From contig NC_084798.1 in the NCBI RefSeq assembly GCF_963169125.1, forward strand, positions 196,287,481 through 196,351,480: a stretch of DNA of 64,000 bases, written 5' to 3'. The notes under the pieces are model-generated. The model was not told the origin of the DNA and made no database searches. It saw only the letters and a program-made list of their open reading frames with translations. The DNA is from Humulus lupulus. Its lineage: Eukaryota; Streptophyta; Magnoliopsida; Rosales; Cannabaceae. Position numbers and translations under genes: made by a program. Positions 1 through 9,957 of this stretch are shown piece by piece (the first letter of the stretch is position 1; each line of letters begins with the position of its first letter).

Positions 1-299
1 GATTCTAATATCTCAAAAGCAGTTTCCATGGATTCATGCTTTGTTCGTAAGACATCACTCATGCTTACAAGCATATAGCACTTAACTTTGTTATTGGATT
101 GAATCCATGCATCATATTTGTCCCGAATATGTTTCGGGGCAGTGGTGCCAGGTTCTTCAAGACATTCCTCATTTAGGACAAACTTGTGGTTTTCGCTAAC
201 CAACAACAGATTCATATTTGATTTCCATTTTGTGAAGTTATCACCAGTTAATTTTTCTTGTGCGATTAAAGCAGTGATTGGATTACCAGAGATAGACAT
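1..299 (-). CDS. Copia gag N-terminus (element A), cut by window edge
   Basis: Read on the minus strand from the ATG at 299-297, about 99 codons are open to the window edge. The product begins MSISGNPITALIAQEKLTG, followed by NFTKWKSNMNLLL, the usual start of copia gag (DUF4219/UBN2 type: a short lead, then a W-containing helix), and continues with YDAWIQSNNKVKCYMLVSM. Gag would form the cytoplasmic virus-like particle. No stop or frameshift is visible. The rest of gag and all of pol lie outside the window to the left. Its leader, primer-binding site and 5' LTR are found further right, separated by two inserted elements. The family call is from recognised motifs. Confidence 0.8.
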   Translation of the reverse strand, partial: MSISGNPITALIAQEKLTGDNFTKWKSNMNLLLVSENHKFVLNEECLEEPGTTAPKHIRDKYDAWIQSNNKVKCYMLVSMSDVLRTKHESMETAFEILE

Positions 300-1109
300 T
301 TTCTGAATAAAATAAAAAAAATACAAATATTATTATATTTAGAAAAATAAATATCAAAGTATTGGAAATTAAACGTGATGCATGAGCACAATTAAAACAC
401 ATAAAATAAAGTTTAATTTCCACAATAAAATTTTCTAACAATTAAAGTGCCGCCTTAGGGTCGATCAAATTAATCTTAGAGAATTTATAAGACATTCTTA
501 TCTTTATTGTTTAAAACTTAAAATAACTCGTTATTTTCTCTTTTAAACATTAAAGTACCGCTTAGTTTGGTCAAGTTATGATTATCCACTACAAAAGCTT
601 AATCATAACTTTGTGAGTGTAACCCATTATTTCAGAGTTCATGACTTAACTTAGGACATGCCGCCTTAGGGTCGGTCAAATCTAAAATACATCATTAGTT
701 CCTATCTGTGTAAAAAATATAACATTGCTATTGACATGTCTAGACACCTTCCTTAGGGGGATGGAAACAAAGCCTTCGCGAGGCGGTATTCATATCTCAC
801 GGTGTTATATTAATAATGGAGACCACAGGTTATGTTGAGTTATCAACCCTCTCCCACTCACTATTTTGAAATAAGTATTTTAACCTAATTAATTTCAAAT
901 TAATTATATATTCTTTAAACTTTATGAATATAATTAAAATTGGTAAGAAAGCATGTTTCTAGGTCCATATCCAATTTTAAATTACCAATTATATTCATCT
1001 AAACTTTACTAAAAAACAATTTTAAAATAAAGTTGGTTTAAAGAAATTAAGTCATAAAGACTTAAAAAAAAAAGCGGTGTGGTATTTTACCAAGTTTTCA
1101 AAAGAATAA
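300..1109 (-). other. Leader of element A, proximal part
   Basis: AT-rich non-coding sequence directly upstream of the minus-strand gag ATG. It contains a short repeated motif (GCCGCCTTAGGGTCG with small changes) near 450 and 660 and a weaker copy near 555. I see no convincing ORF. It ends at AATAA (1105-1109), the target duplication of element B; the leader resumes at 11287. Together the two parts make an unusually long leader of about 1.8 kb between PBS and gag. Confidence 0.6.
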
Positions 1110-1580
1110 TGTTGACCCAAACTCTTAAGTCTCCTTGTTTTGATGATTAACAAATATTTGATTATTATTTGTTACTAATGATTTGTTGATTTTGTAGCAA
1201 AAACTAAAGTGAATTAGCACTTCAAAGTCAAAATTATGACCAAGGGCAAAATGGTCATTTTACCAAGTTTTCCGGAAACGACCCGAATTGGACTTCAAGA
1301 CTCAAGAAACTCAAGACAAAGGTTTAACTTCATTTCTTAGTCTTGTAAAGTGATTGCAAGTATACTTTAAGTCATAAGTATAGAATTTGGCTCACTCACG
1401 CACTAAAAAATGGTGATTTTTTAAAATGAGAAATAATTATCCTAAATTCATTTTTAAGAAAATACATCCCGATACGGTCGTAACGCAATTGGAATTTTTG
1501 AAATCGGATAAACGAGCTAAAAGTTATAAAGAATTGAAAAACGGGAAAATCGGCATAATCTGAGTTTTGCTCTCTGTTTG

Positions 1581-1663
1581 CCATCTGGAATTCCGGATGG
1601 GCAACCGGAATTCCGGTTGCTTCCAACCGGAATTCCAGTTCCCTCATCCGGACTTCCGGTTCG
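1581..1663. promoter_or_regulatory. Palindrome cluster in element B LTR
   Basis: Four adjacent units of about 20 bp, each centred on GGAATTCC or a one-base variant (GGACTTCC). The unit at 1601-1620 is a perfect palindrome; the others carry one or more mismatches. The cluster ends about 60 bp upstream of the TATA box, where enhancer elements of an LTR promoter would sit. The same cluster is at 10429-10511 in the 3' LTR, and two perfect copies occur at 8110-8160 inside the element. Confidence 0.8.
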
Positions 1664-1725
1664 CGGCAGACAGCTTCGCAAATTAATCCCTAACGGCTAT
1701 AAACGGCTAGTTTTTTCCCAAACTC

Positions 1726-1733
1726 TATATAAA
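1726..1733 (+). promoter_or_regulatory. LTR TATA box of element B
   Basis: TATATAAA, about 60 bp after the palindrome cluster. It is the best TATA candidate in the LTR and is repeated in the 3' LTR (10574-10581). Confidence 0.7.
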
Positions 1734-2435
1734 CTCGTCTTTTACTTCAAATTGGTTGTTGGCTGAGCATTTATTACATATACCAAACCAAATCCATTGA
1801 TTTCAAAGAGCTTTCAAAGTTTAACTCATCCAAACACATATTCACACACTTGAGCCAAAATTTGTATTTATTTCTTCTAAGTGTGCTTGCTAATCACTCT
1901 AGGTTTCTCATTGTATTATCATACTTCTAGAGTGATTTTTGCTTGTAATATCAAACACATTCCCATATTGAAATTGAGGTGAGGTTGGCACCGGTTTTGT
2001 AAACAACCCGGTTAGAGTGAGATTGGCACTTCAACAATCCGAAAAAGAGGTTGATAGTCCTTGGTGGTGGAAAACTATTGTAAGAGGTTTGGAAATACCT
2101 TGGTGAAAAATTCCCGGTTGTAAGGGTTAGTCAAGCCCGCTAACTTGGCTCGATAGTTGAACTCAAAGCTAGGTCCTTAGCTTTGAAGACCAAGGACGTA
2201 GGTGGCTTAGTTCTACCGAACCTTGTAAAATTCGAGAGTTTGCGATTTCTTAACCTTCAACTCTTTACATTACAAGTTTAACTATTTGCTATATCTATTT
2301 GATTGCCATATTATTTGCTTATACTTGATAAATTTGATTTATTGCATAATTTGGCATATTAAGTTTTAAATTTCCGAAATTAGTTTAAATTTCCAATTCA
2401 CCCCCCCTCTTGGAAACATATCTTGGGTTAACAAT

Positions 2436-2447
2436 TGGTATCAGAGC
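2436..2447 (+). other. Primer-binding site of element B (initiator tRNA-Met)
   Basis: TGGTATCAGAGC lies two bases after the 5' LTR end and is the standard plant copia PBS, complementary to the 3' end of initiator tRNA-Met. Confidence 0.95.
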
Positions 2448-2486
2448 TAGGGCTCATTTAATTGATTAGATTTTACAATTTAGAGC

Positions 2487-4151
2487 ATGGCGTTTCCAAG
2501 TAATTCACAAAATAACATGTTAGAAGGTCTAAGCACAACTAGAGCACCATTCTTTAATGGAGTAGACTTTCCCTATTGGAAAATTAGGATGGAAACATAT
2601 CTTCAATCTATCGATTATGATTTGTGGCATATAGTGTCTAATGGTCCTTACATTCCTAAACATGTCATTAATGATAAAGAAGTTATTAAGACATATGAGG
2701 CATATGACGAAGAAGATAAGAAAATGCTTTCTAAGAATGCTAAAGCTAAATATGCACTTATATGTGGATTGGATAGAGATGTGTTCAAAAATATTGAACA
2801 AGCCTCTACCGCTTATGATATGTGGAAAATGCTTGAAGTCACTCATCAAGGAACAAATGCTATGAAGGAAACTAAAATTCAAATTTATTCTACTCAATAT
2901 GAGAACTTTAAGATGAAAGCGGATGAAACTATTGCTAACATGTATACTCGTTTCACTACTATCACTAATGGTTTGAATTCTCTTGGCAAGGTACTTTCAC
3001 AAAAGGAGATGGTGACCAAGATTTTGAGAAGTCTCACCAAAGCCTATCAAGGCAAAGTGATTGCCATTCAAGAAGCCAAGGATCTCTCAACACTTCCTTT
3101 GGAAGAACTAATTGGCTCACTCATGAACCATGAAATTTTCATGAGTGCACAAGATGAAGAGGAAGTTGAGAAGAAAAAGAAGACTATTGCATTCAAGTCT
3201 TCCTCTTCCCGTGCCATTAGTGAGGACGATGAGGATAGCATGTGTAGCGACATGGAGGACTTGGCACTCTTCACAAAGAAGTACAAAAAGTTCATGAAAT
3301 TCAAGAAGAACTTTGGGAAGAAGCCACAAAGAGGAAGTGATTCAAAAGAAAAAGAAAGAAGGAGCAAAGATGATCCACCAATTTGCTTCGAATGCAAGAA
3401 GCCCGGTCACATGAAGATGGATTGCCCAATGAGAAAGAAAAATAAATACAAAAGAAGGGCAATGTTGGCGGATTGGCTAAATAGTGATGAGGAGGACTCC
3501 GACAATGAGGAGAAGAATGAAGTAGCTAACATGTGCATGATGGCTCTTGATGATGGGGTAAGCATTTCTAGCCAAAGTGATTATGATAGTGAAAATGATG
3601 ATGATAACTTAGAAATACCATATGATGAGTTGTCTAGTTCATTTAAGGATCTATTTAATGATTTTGGAAAATTGCTTGTTAAAAACCAAACTCTTAGAGA
3701 AAAGACCAACATGCTATTAAAAGAAATTGAGATTTTGAAATTAAATGAAAAAGAACTCTTAACTAAATCTCAATGTACTACTTGCTCCTCTTATAAGAAA
3801 GAAATTGGAAAATTGCATGATAACATAAAAAGCCTTAAGAATGACATATATACTTTTACAAAAGGTAAAGAAGGCTATGAACTTATGCTAGGGAGTCAAT
3901 CTTGTGGTTTTGGAAAAAGTGGTATTGGATATGATCCTAGTAGGAAACAAAATTTTTTGAGAAACTTCTTTGTAAAACCAACTAGCCTACCACACTTTAC
4001 ATGCACATATTGTAACCAAGATGGTCATACTATTTCATATTGTCATGTAAAGAGATATGCATATCTAGGCAAGACCAAATGGGTACCAAAGGGTTCCAAA
4101 ACTAACAAGAAAGGACCCAAAGTTGTTTGGGTACCAAAGGCCAACAAATGA
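2487..4151 (+). CDS. gag: Gag polyprotein of element B
   Basis: 554 codons. The ATG at 2487 is the first after the PBS; the product opens MAFPSNSQNN followed by the copia gag start (RAPFFNGVDFPYWKIRM, DUF4219), then a UBN2-like domain to about residue 220. A lysine/acid-rich linker leads to a CCHC zinc knuckle (C300-X2-C-X4-H-X4-C). A coiled-coil-like stretch (about 375-450) precedes a second CCHC motif starting at C506, then repeated WVPK motifs. It forms the capsid and binds genomic RNA. The frame ends at TGA 4149-4151, and pol follows in the -1 frame after a 14-nt gap. No internal stop, which fits a young copy. Length is typical of Sirevirus gag. Confidence 0.93.
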   Translation: MAFPSNSQNNMLEGLSTTRAPFFNGVDFPYWKIRMETYLQSIDYDLWHIVSNGPYIPKHVINDKEVIKTYEAYDEEDKKMLSKNAKAKYALICGLDRDVFKNIEQASTAYDMWKMLEVTHQGTNAMKETKIQIYSTQYENFKMKADETIANMYTRFTTITNGLNSLGKVLSQKEMVTKILRSLTKAYQGKVIAIQEAKDLSTLPLEELIGSLMNHEIFMSAQDEEEVEKKKKTIAFKSSSSRAISEDDEDSMCSDMEDLALFTKKYKKFMKFKKNFGKKPQRGSDSKEKERRSKDDPPICFECKKPGHMKMDCPMRKKNKYKRRAMLADWLNSDEEDSDNEEKNEVANMCMMALDDGVSISSQSDYDSENDDDNLEIPYDELSSSFKDLFNDFGKLLVKNQTLREKTNMLLKEIEILKLNEKELLTKSQCTTCSSYKKEIGKLHDNIKSLKNDIYTFTKGKEGYELMLGSQSCGFGKSGIGYDPSRKQNFLRNFFVKPTSLPHFTCTYCNQDGHTISYCHVKRYAYLGKTKWVPKGSKTNKKGPKVVWVPKANK

Positions 4152-4165
4152 TTTTATTTTTGTAG
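4152..4165 (+). other. Splice-acceptor-like tract at gag-pol junction
   Basis: TTTTATTTTTGTAG ends exactly where the pol frame becomes open (4166); its last three bases are the TAG that closes that frame upstream. Possible GT donors in matching phase lie at 3972, 4047 and 4083 (the last gives an 83-nt intron). The donors are weak, so splicing is an inference; -1 frameshifting plus TAG readthrough is the alternative. Confidence 0.35.
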
Positions 4166-7100
4166 GAATCAACAAGGAAGAGCAAAAGCTTGTGGTTCTT
4201 GGATAGTGGTTGTTCCAAGCATATGACCGGTGACCCATCAAGATTTTCGAGTTTTAAGAGCAAGGAAAGTGGCTTTGTCACTTTTGGAGACAATTCAAAA
4301 GGAAAAATCTTGGGCATTGGTGATATCGGTAACATATACTCTCCATGTATTAAAAATGTGCTTCTTGTTGATAACCTTAAACATAATTTACTTAGTATTA
4401 GTCAACTATGTGATAAAGATTTTCGTGTTGTTTTTGAATCCTCAAAATGCTCCATTGAAAATGCTTCAACCAATGAAGTTATTTTTGTTGGAGAAAGGAA
4501 GGATAATGTTTATGTTATTGATGTTGATTCCTTTGATAGCAAAAATAAATGTTTAACCGTTATGAATGATAATTCTTGGTTGTGGCATAGAAGATTAGGA
4601 CATGCTAGTATGGATTCTATTTCAAAGTTGGTTAGAAAAGATCTTGTTGTTGGTTTGCCATCTATTCCTTTTGTTAAAGATAAACTTTGTGATGCATGCC
4701 AATTTGGAAAACAAATTAAAACATCTTTTCATTCCAAGAAAGAGATTTCAACCTCTAGACCTTTGCAATTGCTTCATATTGATTTATTTGGTCCTTCAAG
4801 AATTGCTAGTCTAGGTGGTAAATACTATGCATTTGTGATTGTTGATGATTTTTCTAGATTTACATGGGTTATATTTTTGAAACTCAAAAATGATGTTTTG
4901 GAAAATCTAGTTAAATTTTGTAAGAGTGTGCAAAATGAAAAAGGGTATTCAATCACCTCCATTAGGAGTGATCATGGTGGAGAGTTTGACAATGATGCTT
5001 TAGAATTGTTTTGTGATGAACATGGTTTTAACCATAACTTTTCGGCTCCAAGAACTCCACAACAAAATGGAGTTGTCGAAAGGAAGAATAGAACAATTCA
5101 AGAAATGGCTAGGTCAATGCTCAATGAAATCTCATTACCTAAATATTTTTGGGCCGAGGCCGTTAATACTTCTTGTTATATTTTGAACCGTGTTTTCATT
5201 AGGCCTAACATGAATAAAACCCCTTATGAGCTTTGGAAAGGGAGAAAACCCAACATTGGATATTTTAGAGTTTTTGGATGTAAATGCTATATTTTGAACA
5301 CCAAGGACAACCTTGGAAAATTTGATGCAAAATCCGATGTTGGAATTTTTATAGGTTATTCAACACATAGTAAAGCTTATAGAATTTATAACAAAAGAAC
5401 TAATGTTGTTGAAGAATCTATTCATGTTGCATTTGATGAGTCTAACCCTCCTACAAGCAAAAGTGTAGATGATGATGTTGTAGGTTTGGGAGAAGAGGTT
5501 CAAAAGCTTGACATTGGAGAATCATCTAACGCTCCATCACAAACTCCCAAAGAGGAACTACCCGAGGAAAAGGTAAATGAAAGCAAAGGTATGGATTCTA
5601 ACCTCCCTCATGAGTGGAAGTTCAAAAGTGCTCATCCTATAGACCAAATTCTAGGTGATCCTTCACAAGGAGTCACAACTAGAAGCTCCCTTAGAAACTT
5701 ATGTAATTTCATTGCTTTTATTTCTCAAATTGAACCAAAGAATTTTAAAGAGGCCGAGTTCGATGAATCTTGGCTTCTAGCTATGCAAGAAGAAATAAAT
5801 CAATTTATTAGAAATGATGTTTGGGGGTTAGTTCCAAGACCGTCACACCAATCGGTGATTGGAACAAAATGGGTCTATAGAAATAAGGTAGATGAGCATG
5901 GGGTCATTGTGCGTAACAAGGCTAGATTAGTGGCCCAAGGTTACAATCAAGAAGAAGGAATTGATTATGAGGAGACCTTTGCCCCGGTAGCAAGACTTGA
6001 GTCCATAAGAATGTTATTAGCTTTTGCATGCCACAAGAATTTTGTCTTGTATCAAATGGATGTTAAAAGCGCTTTCTTAAATGGATACATTATGGAAGAG
6101 GTTTATGTCTCTCAACCCCCCGGTTTTCAAGATCACAAACACCCTAACCATGTTTACAAATTAAAGAAAGCATTATATGGTTTAAAGCAAGCTCCTAGAG
6201 CTTGGTATGATCGTTTAAGCACTTTTCTTATCTCAAATGGTTTTTCAATGGGAAAAGCGGATAATACACTTTTTATTAAAAGAACATCAAAAGACATTAT
6301 TATAGTACAAATCTATGTTGATGATATTATTTTTGGTGCTACTAATGATGTTCTTTGTGAAGAATTTTCAAAGTGTATGCATAGTGAATTCGAGATGAGC
6401 ATGATGGGAGAGCTCAACTTTTTCCTTGGACTTCAAATAAAGCAACAAAAGAATGGAATCTTCATAAGTCAATCCAAGTATATCAAGGATCTACTTCAAA
6501 AGTTTGACTTGGCCAATGCAAAGTCCATGAAAACCCCTATGAGCACCTCCATAAAGATGGACAAGGATGAAAGTGGTAAGGATGTTGACATTACCAAGTA
6601 TCGAGGTATGATTGGCTCATTATTATATTTAACCGCTAGTAGACCCGATATTTTCTTTAGTGTTGGTCTATGTGCTAGGTACCAATCATGTCCCAAGGAA
6701 TCCCACTTAAGTGCCGTTAAGAGAATCTTTAGATACTTGATAGGCACAATGAATCTAGGACTTTGGTATCCCAAGAACTCAAACTTTGAAATCATTAGTT
6801 ACTCGGATGCGGACTTTGCCGGTTGTAAGTCGGATAGGAAAAGTACTAGTGGAACATGTCACTTTCTAGGAAACTCTTTAGTGTCATGGTTTAGCAAGAA
6901 ACAAAACTCGGTAGCCCTATCCACAACCGAAGCCGAATACATAGCCGCCGGTAGTTGTTGTGCTCAAATACTTTGGATGAAACAAACTCTTAAGGATTTT
7001 GATGTTGATTTTGAATGTACACCCATAAAGTGTGACAATACTAGTGCCATTAACCTCTCTAAGAATCCAATCTTGCATTCTAGAGCCAAGCATATTGATA

Positions 7101-7264
7101 TAAGGCACCACTTCCTTAGAGACCATATCCAAAGAGGAGACATTATGCTAGATTTTGTGAGCACCAATTTCCAACTAGCGGATATTTTCACCAAGCCTCT
7201 TAGTGATGAGAGATTTAGTTTTATTAGAAGAGAGCTAGGAATGACCAACATAAATGAAATTTAA
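4166..7264 (+). CDS. pol: Pol polyprotein of element B (PR-IN-RT-RNase H)
   Basis: Open for 1,032 codons from 4166; the true start is unknown because pol is probably made as a gag-pol fusion. Counting from 4166: aspartic protease DSG at residue 13; GAG-pre-integrase HRRLGH and CDAC zinc ligands near 140-175; integrase D206, D269 and E305 (35 residues between the last two); RT with the catalytic D632 ([11 protein letters not shown]) and YVDD D719/D720; RNase H D881, E922 and D957. All catalytic residues are present and the frame ends at TAA 7262-7264 after the usual copia C-terminus (ADIFTKPL...). This order defines Ty1/copia. Enzymes would act in cytoplasmic particles, and integrase in the nucleus. 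It should be functional if expressed. Confidence 0.95.
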   Translation, partial: ESTRKSKSLWFLDSGCSKHMTGDPSRFSSFKSKESGFVTFGDNSKGKILGIGDIGNIYSPCIKNVLLVDNLKHNLLSISQLCDKDFRVVFESSKCSIENASTNEVIFVGERKDNVYVIDVDSFDSKNKCLTVMNDNSWLWHRRLGHASMDSISKLVRKDLVVGLPSIPFVKDKLCDACQFGKQIKTSFHSKKEISTSRPLQLLHIDLFGPSRIASLGGKYYAFVIVDDFSRFTWVIFLKLKNDVLENLVKFCKSVQNEKGYSITSIRSDHGGEFDNDALELFCDEHGFNHNFSAPRTPQQNGVVERKNRTIQEMARSMLNEISLPKYFWAEAVNTSCYILNRVFIRPNMNKTPYELWKGRKPNIGYFRVFGCKCYILNTKDNLGKFDAKSDVGIFIGYSTHSKAYRIYNKRTNVVEESIHVAFDESNPPTSKSVDDDVVGLGEEVQKLDIGESSNAPSQTPKEELPEEKVNESKGMDSNLPHEWKFKSAHPIDQILGDPSQGVTTRSSLRNLCNFIAFISQIEPKNFKEAEFDESWLLAMQEEINQFIRNDVWGLVPRPSHQSVIGTKWVYRNKVDEHGVIVRNKARLVAQGYNQEEGIDYEETFAPVARLESIRMLLAFACHKNFVLYQMDVKSAFLNGYIMEEVYVSQPPGFQDHKHPNHVYKLKKALYGLKQAPRAWYDRLSTFLISNGFSMGKADNTLFIKRTSKDIIIVQIYVDDIIFGATNDVLCEEFSKCMHSEFEMSMMGELNFFLGLQIKQQKNGIFISQSKYIKDLLQKFDLANAKSMKTPMSTSIKMDKDESGKDVDITKYRGMIGSLLYLTASRPDIFFSVGLCARYQSCPKESHLSAVKRIFRYLIGTMNLGLWYPKNSNFEIISYSDADFAGCKSDRKSTSGTCHFLGNSLVSWFSKKQNSVALSTTEAEYIAAGSCCAQILWMKQTLKDFDVDFECTPIKCDNTSAINLSKNPILHSRAKHIDIRHHFLRDHIQRGDIMLDFVSTNFQLADIFTKPLSDERFSFIRRELGMTNINEI

Positions 7265-8109
7265 GGTTTACTAGCTACTTGAATATCATATCTCTCCTTA
7301 CTTACTTATGCATGTATACTCTCACTATAATATGATTCTATGCATAAATAAGCAAAATCTTATAACACTTGACCTATTAGATATATGTCTTTGAGGATAA
7401 CAAATTATAGGTCATGATATGAATCTTTGGTGAACTTTGAACTCATTTTTGATTGAGTAAATATGTGAATTTTTGCATATGTGCCTAGTATATGTGTTTA
7501 TGTGTTTAAACTTGTCTAAATAAGTCTATCTAGTATGCCTATAGGGTTTCTATGCTTGAATTACTCTTTGAACAATTTTTAGGTATGCTAAGTATTGAAA
7601 ATTTGTTAGTTTTTGCCTAAATGAGTGTTTTTCGCCAAACTTACTCAATTTTCAACATTTTTCAAATCCGTCAGTTTGAGCACCTCAAATTTAACACATT
7701 TGAACTATTGCAAAAAGAATTTTTCGATTTGGATGCATACAACTCATTTTTGGTAGATTTCTCCTTTTCAAGGCCTTTTAAGGCATTTTTCGAAAAATCT
7801 ACCCAAAATTCTCAATTTTCAATATTTTTCGATTCCGTCACTTCACACACCTCATATTTAATATTCTTAAACTGCTGGAAAAAGAATTTTTCAATTTGGT
7901 TGAACAGATTTCGTTTTTGGTAGGTTTTTGGCTTTCTTGAATTCTTTTTTAAAACTTACCGTAAATCGTCATTTTTCAACATTTTTCAGATTTTCTTGTT
8001 TGAGCATGTTCATTTTCTCATATTTTAGGTGTTAGAAAAAGTTTGGAGTCAATTGGGTTAAAAACAAAGTTTTTGGGCACTTTTTCGAAAAGTGGGCTGG
8101 TCTGGTGCA
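7265..8109 (+). other. Spacer between pol and third ORF of element B
   Basis: T-rich and without a convincing gene. Three diverged tandem copies of about 160 bp start near 7645, 7812 and 7969, each beginning TCAATTTTCAA/CATTTTTC followed by a GTCA or related box. The small ORF at 7621-7923 spans these repeats and has low-complexity F-rich content, so I do not call it a gene. Confidence 0.6.
7645..8061 (+). repeat. Diverged ~160-bp tandem repeat, about 2.7 copies
   Basis: The core TTTTCAAYATTTTTC recurs at 7648, 7815 and 7971 (spacing 167 and 157). Downstream blocks such as AAAAAGAATTTTTCRATTTGG and TTTTTGGTAG recur in the first two copies. The third copy is shortened. Confidence 0.6.
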
Positions 8110-8372
8110 CCAACCGGAATTCCGGTTGGCTGTGCACAGACCAACCGGAATTCCGGTTGGCGCCTGACAGCAGCCCTTCAGTTTTTTTTGCCTTTTTTAA
8201 ATGCATTTTGTTCAAAATAAAAACCCTACCCACGACTCTTTTTCCCCATTCTGACTCTACACCCTAAAATACAAGCCTCCTCTCTCTTTCCTCTCAAAAA
8301 TCACTCCCTCAAACCCTCACTTCATCATCCATTTCTCTCCAAAACTCTCTTTCTTTTCTTGTTTTCCCTTCA
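8110..8372 (+). promoter_or_regulatory. Putative internal promoter of the third ORF
   Basis: Two perfect 20-bp palindromes centred on GGAATTCC (8110-8129 and 8141-8160) repeat the LTR motif. They are followed by GACAGC (also found after the LTR palindromes), a TATA-like AAAATAAAAA at 8214-8223 about 55 bp downstream, and a CT-rich stretch (about 8275-8370) resembling a plant 5' leader up to the ATG at 8373. This repeats the order palindromes, TATA, leader seen in the LTR. Promoter activity is inferred. Confidence 0.55.
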
Positions 8373-9536
8373 ATGGCCTCATCATCCAACCCAAGGAAGA
8401 GCAAGAGGGTTCTCAATGCTGAACAAATCAGGGAGAAAAGGGCTAAAGGCAGAAATGAACCCACTCTCTTCTACAACCAAGAGGACTTCAATAGGTTCCA
8501 TGAAGCTTTCTCCTCTAGGCCTATTATCAAAGGTAAGTTTTGTGACCTTCCAAGCCTAGCTTGTGTCAAATTCAGTTATCACTTTGAAATGTTAGGGTGG
8601 AAATCATTTATCAATATTAAGACACCCATGTACCCTAGGTTGGTTAGAGCCTTCTATGCTTGCATCAAACCTAACCATGCACCCCTAGGAGTTAGAGGCA
8701 CTATTGGAGATGTCCCCTTTGAACTTAATGTAGAATCTCTCAATAACTTGCTAGGAGCACCAAATGAGGGACTCTTGCTAGAACCAAAAACCACTCTTAA
8801 GAATGATGAACTTTTTGCTATGAATGAGTGTTCTAGAGTCCTTTGTGGAGAAGGCCCCATTTTCATCAAACCAAAGTTTCACAATCTTACTTTAGAAGCC
8901 AAAATTCTCCAACTTTTTATCATCAACAATCTTGCTCCTAGAAGTGGTCATAAGGATGAGGTCAACCACATCGATATATTCATTTTATACCTTATCCTCA
9001 CCAAAAAAGCACGAATCAACCTAGGGCATCTTATTCTTCGATTTATTGTTGATGTGAATAAACCCAACATGGTTAAGTCCCTCCCATTTGGCTTTCTCCT
9101 TAGCTACCTCCTACCTCTCTTAGGAGTTCCCATCTCGGGTGAAAAGAAGGTTGGTCCTACCGAAGGGGATAAGCTCGGTCCTAAATCTTTCACAAGCTTA
9201 GGGTATGCTCTTATCAACAATAAGTGGGTCTTCACTCCCAAAAGAGGCCAAAGAAGGCAAGAGGGCCTTGAAGTAGGCGACGAAAGTGAAGAAGAGGAGA
9301 GCTTTGGACTACCCGCAAGCGAAAGTGAAGACGAGGAGCAAGCCGATGAAGAAGAAGCTCCAATGCCTCAAGCATCTCAATTCAACCTTGAGGAAGCCTT
9401 TGCTCGTCTTCACACCGACATGAACACTCAATTTACCAACCTGCGGAGTGACATGGCACAAGGCTTCCAAGATGTTCGTAATGAAATGGAGGAGATGAGG
9501 GCCTACATAAGGCGGTTTGGGGGGCCACCATCATAG
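8373..9536 (+). CDS. Third ORF of element B (Sirevirus extra/env-like position)
   Basis: 387 codons from ATG 8373 to TAG. The N-terminus is basic (SSNPRKSKRVLNAEQIREKR), then a helical region of about 40-240 resembles the 'putative plant transposon protein' family (LVRAFYACI, then VRGTIGDVPFELNVESLNNLLGAP, a recurring pattern of that family). Residues 300-335 are very acidic. A coiled-coil-like tail follows (FARLHTDMNTQFTNLRSDMAQGF, repeating hydrophobics). No signal peptide is seen; the only hydrophobic stretches are near 205 and 240 (FLLSYLLPLLGVP). It occupies the position called env-like in Sireviruses, but I see no envelope features beyond position. Function unknown. A 263-bp promoter-like region precedes it. 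Confidence 0.85.
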   Translation: MASSSNPRKSKRVLNAEQIREKRAKGRNEPTLFYNQEDFNRFHEAFSSRPIIKGKFCDLPSLACVKFSYHFEMLGWKSFINIKTPMYPRLVRAFYACIKPNHAPLGVRGTIGDVPFELNVESLNNLLGAPNEGLLLEPKTTLKNDELFAMNECSRVLCGEGPIFIKPKFHNLTLEAKILQLFIINNLAPRSGHKDEVNHIDIFILYLILTKKARINLGHLILRFIVDVNKPNMVKSLPFGFLLSYLLPLLGVPISGEKKVGPTEGDKLGPKSFTSLGYALINNKWVFTPKRGQRRQEGLEVGDESEEEESFGLPASESEDEEQADEEEAPMPQASQFNLEEAFARLHTDMNTQFTNLRSDMAQGFQDVRNEMEEMRAYIRRFGGPPS

Positions 9537-9705
9537 GCATTTGCATGTTTTTCTAGTCTTGCATTCCTTTATGTTTTATTTTATGTTTCTATGTACTTAT
9601 GTGTTTGCATGGCTTTATGCCTTATGTATGAATGCTTAAACTATTTAATCTATGTTTGTTTATAATTTATTTTGTGAATTCCTTTGCCATCCTTTTTGAT
9701 GAATC

Positions 9706-9957
9706 AAAAGGGGGAGAAGTGATAGGATTATTTTTTAATATTTGGCAAAACCTCAATATCTAAGACTAACAATGTTATTTGAACTTAAGTGATATATTGA
9801 GGGGGAGTTTACAAAATCATGCAAAGTAAAACTAAAAGGTAAATTTCTTTTATCCTTGCACACATTAAGGGGGAGCTAATCTAATATTCATATTTAAAAA
9901 TATATTCTTTCCCTTGTAAAATAATCAAATATTTGATATCATCAAAAAGGGGGAGAT
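9706..9957 (+). other. Multiple polypurine tracts of element B
   Basis: Four purine tracts containing GGGGGAG at 9706-9719, 9799-9807, 9867-9875 and 9944-9957. The last abuts the 3' LTR and would prime plus-strand DNA. Repeated tracts upstream of the 3' LTR are a described Sirevirus feature. Confidence 0.85.

Larger units (their letters stand above)
1110..2433 (+). repeat. 5' LTR of element B
   Basis: Starts TGTTGACCC, ends GGGTTAACA, and is repeated at 9958-11281 with the same length. It holds a cluster of GGAATTCC-centred palindromes (1581-1663), a TATA box (1726-1733) and a long AT-rich R/U5 part. Small ORFs inside it (for example 1396-1647 minus) recur identically in the 3' LTR and are not judged to be genes. 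Confidence 0.95.

Noticed and set aside
1396..1766. ORFs of 83 and 62 aa in the LTR of element B
   Set aside because: They overlap on opposite strands, are repeated unchanged at 10244-10614 in the other LTR, and largely translate the palindrome cluster. Identity reflects LTR age, not selection.
7621..7923. 100-aa Phe-rich ORF in the pol-ORF3 spacer
   Set aside because: It spans the diverged 160-bp repeats and has low-complexity content; no domain or leader.
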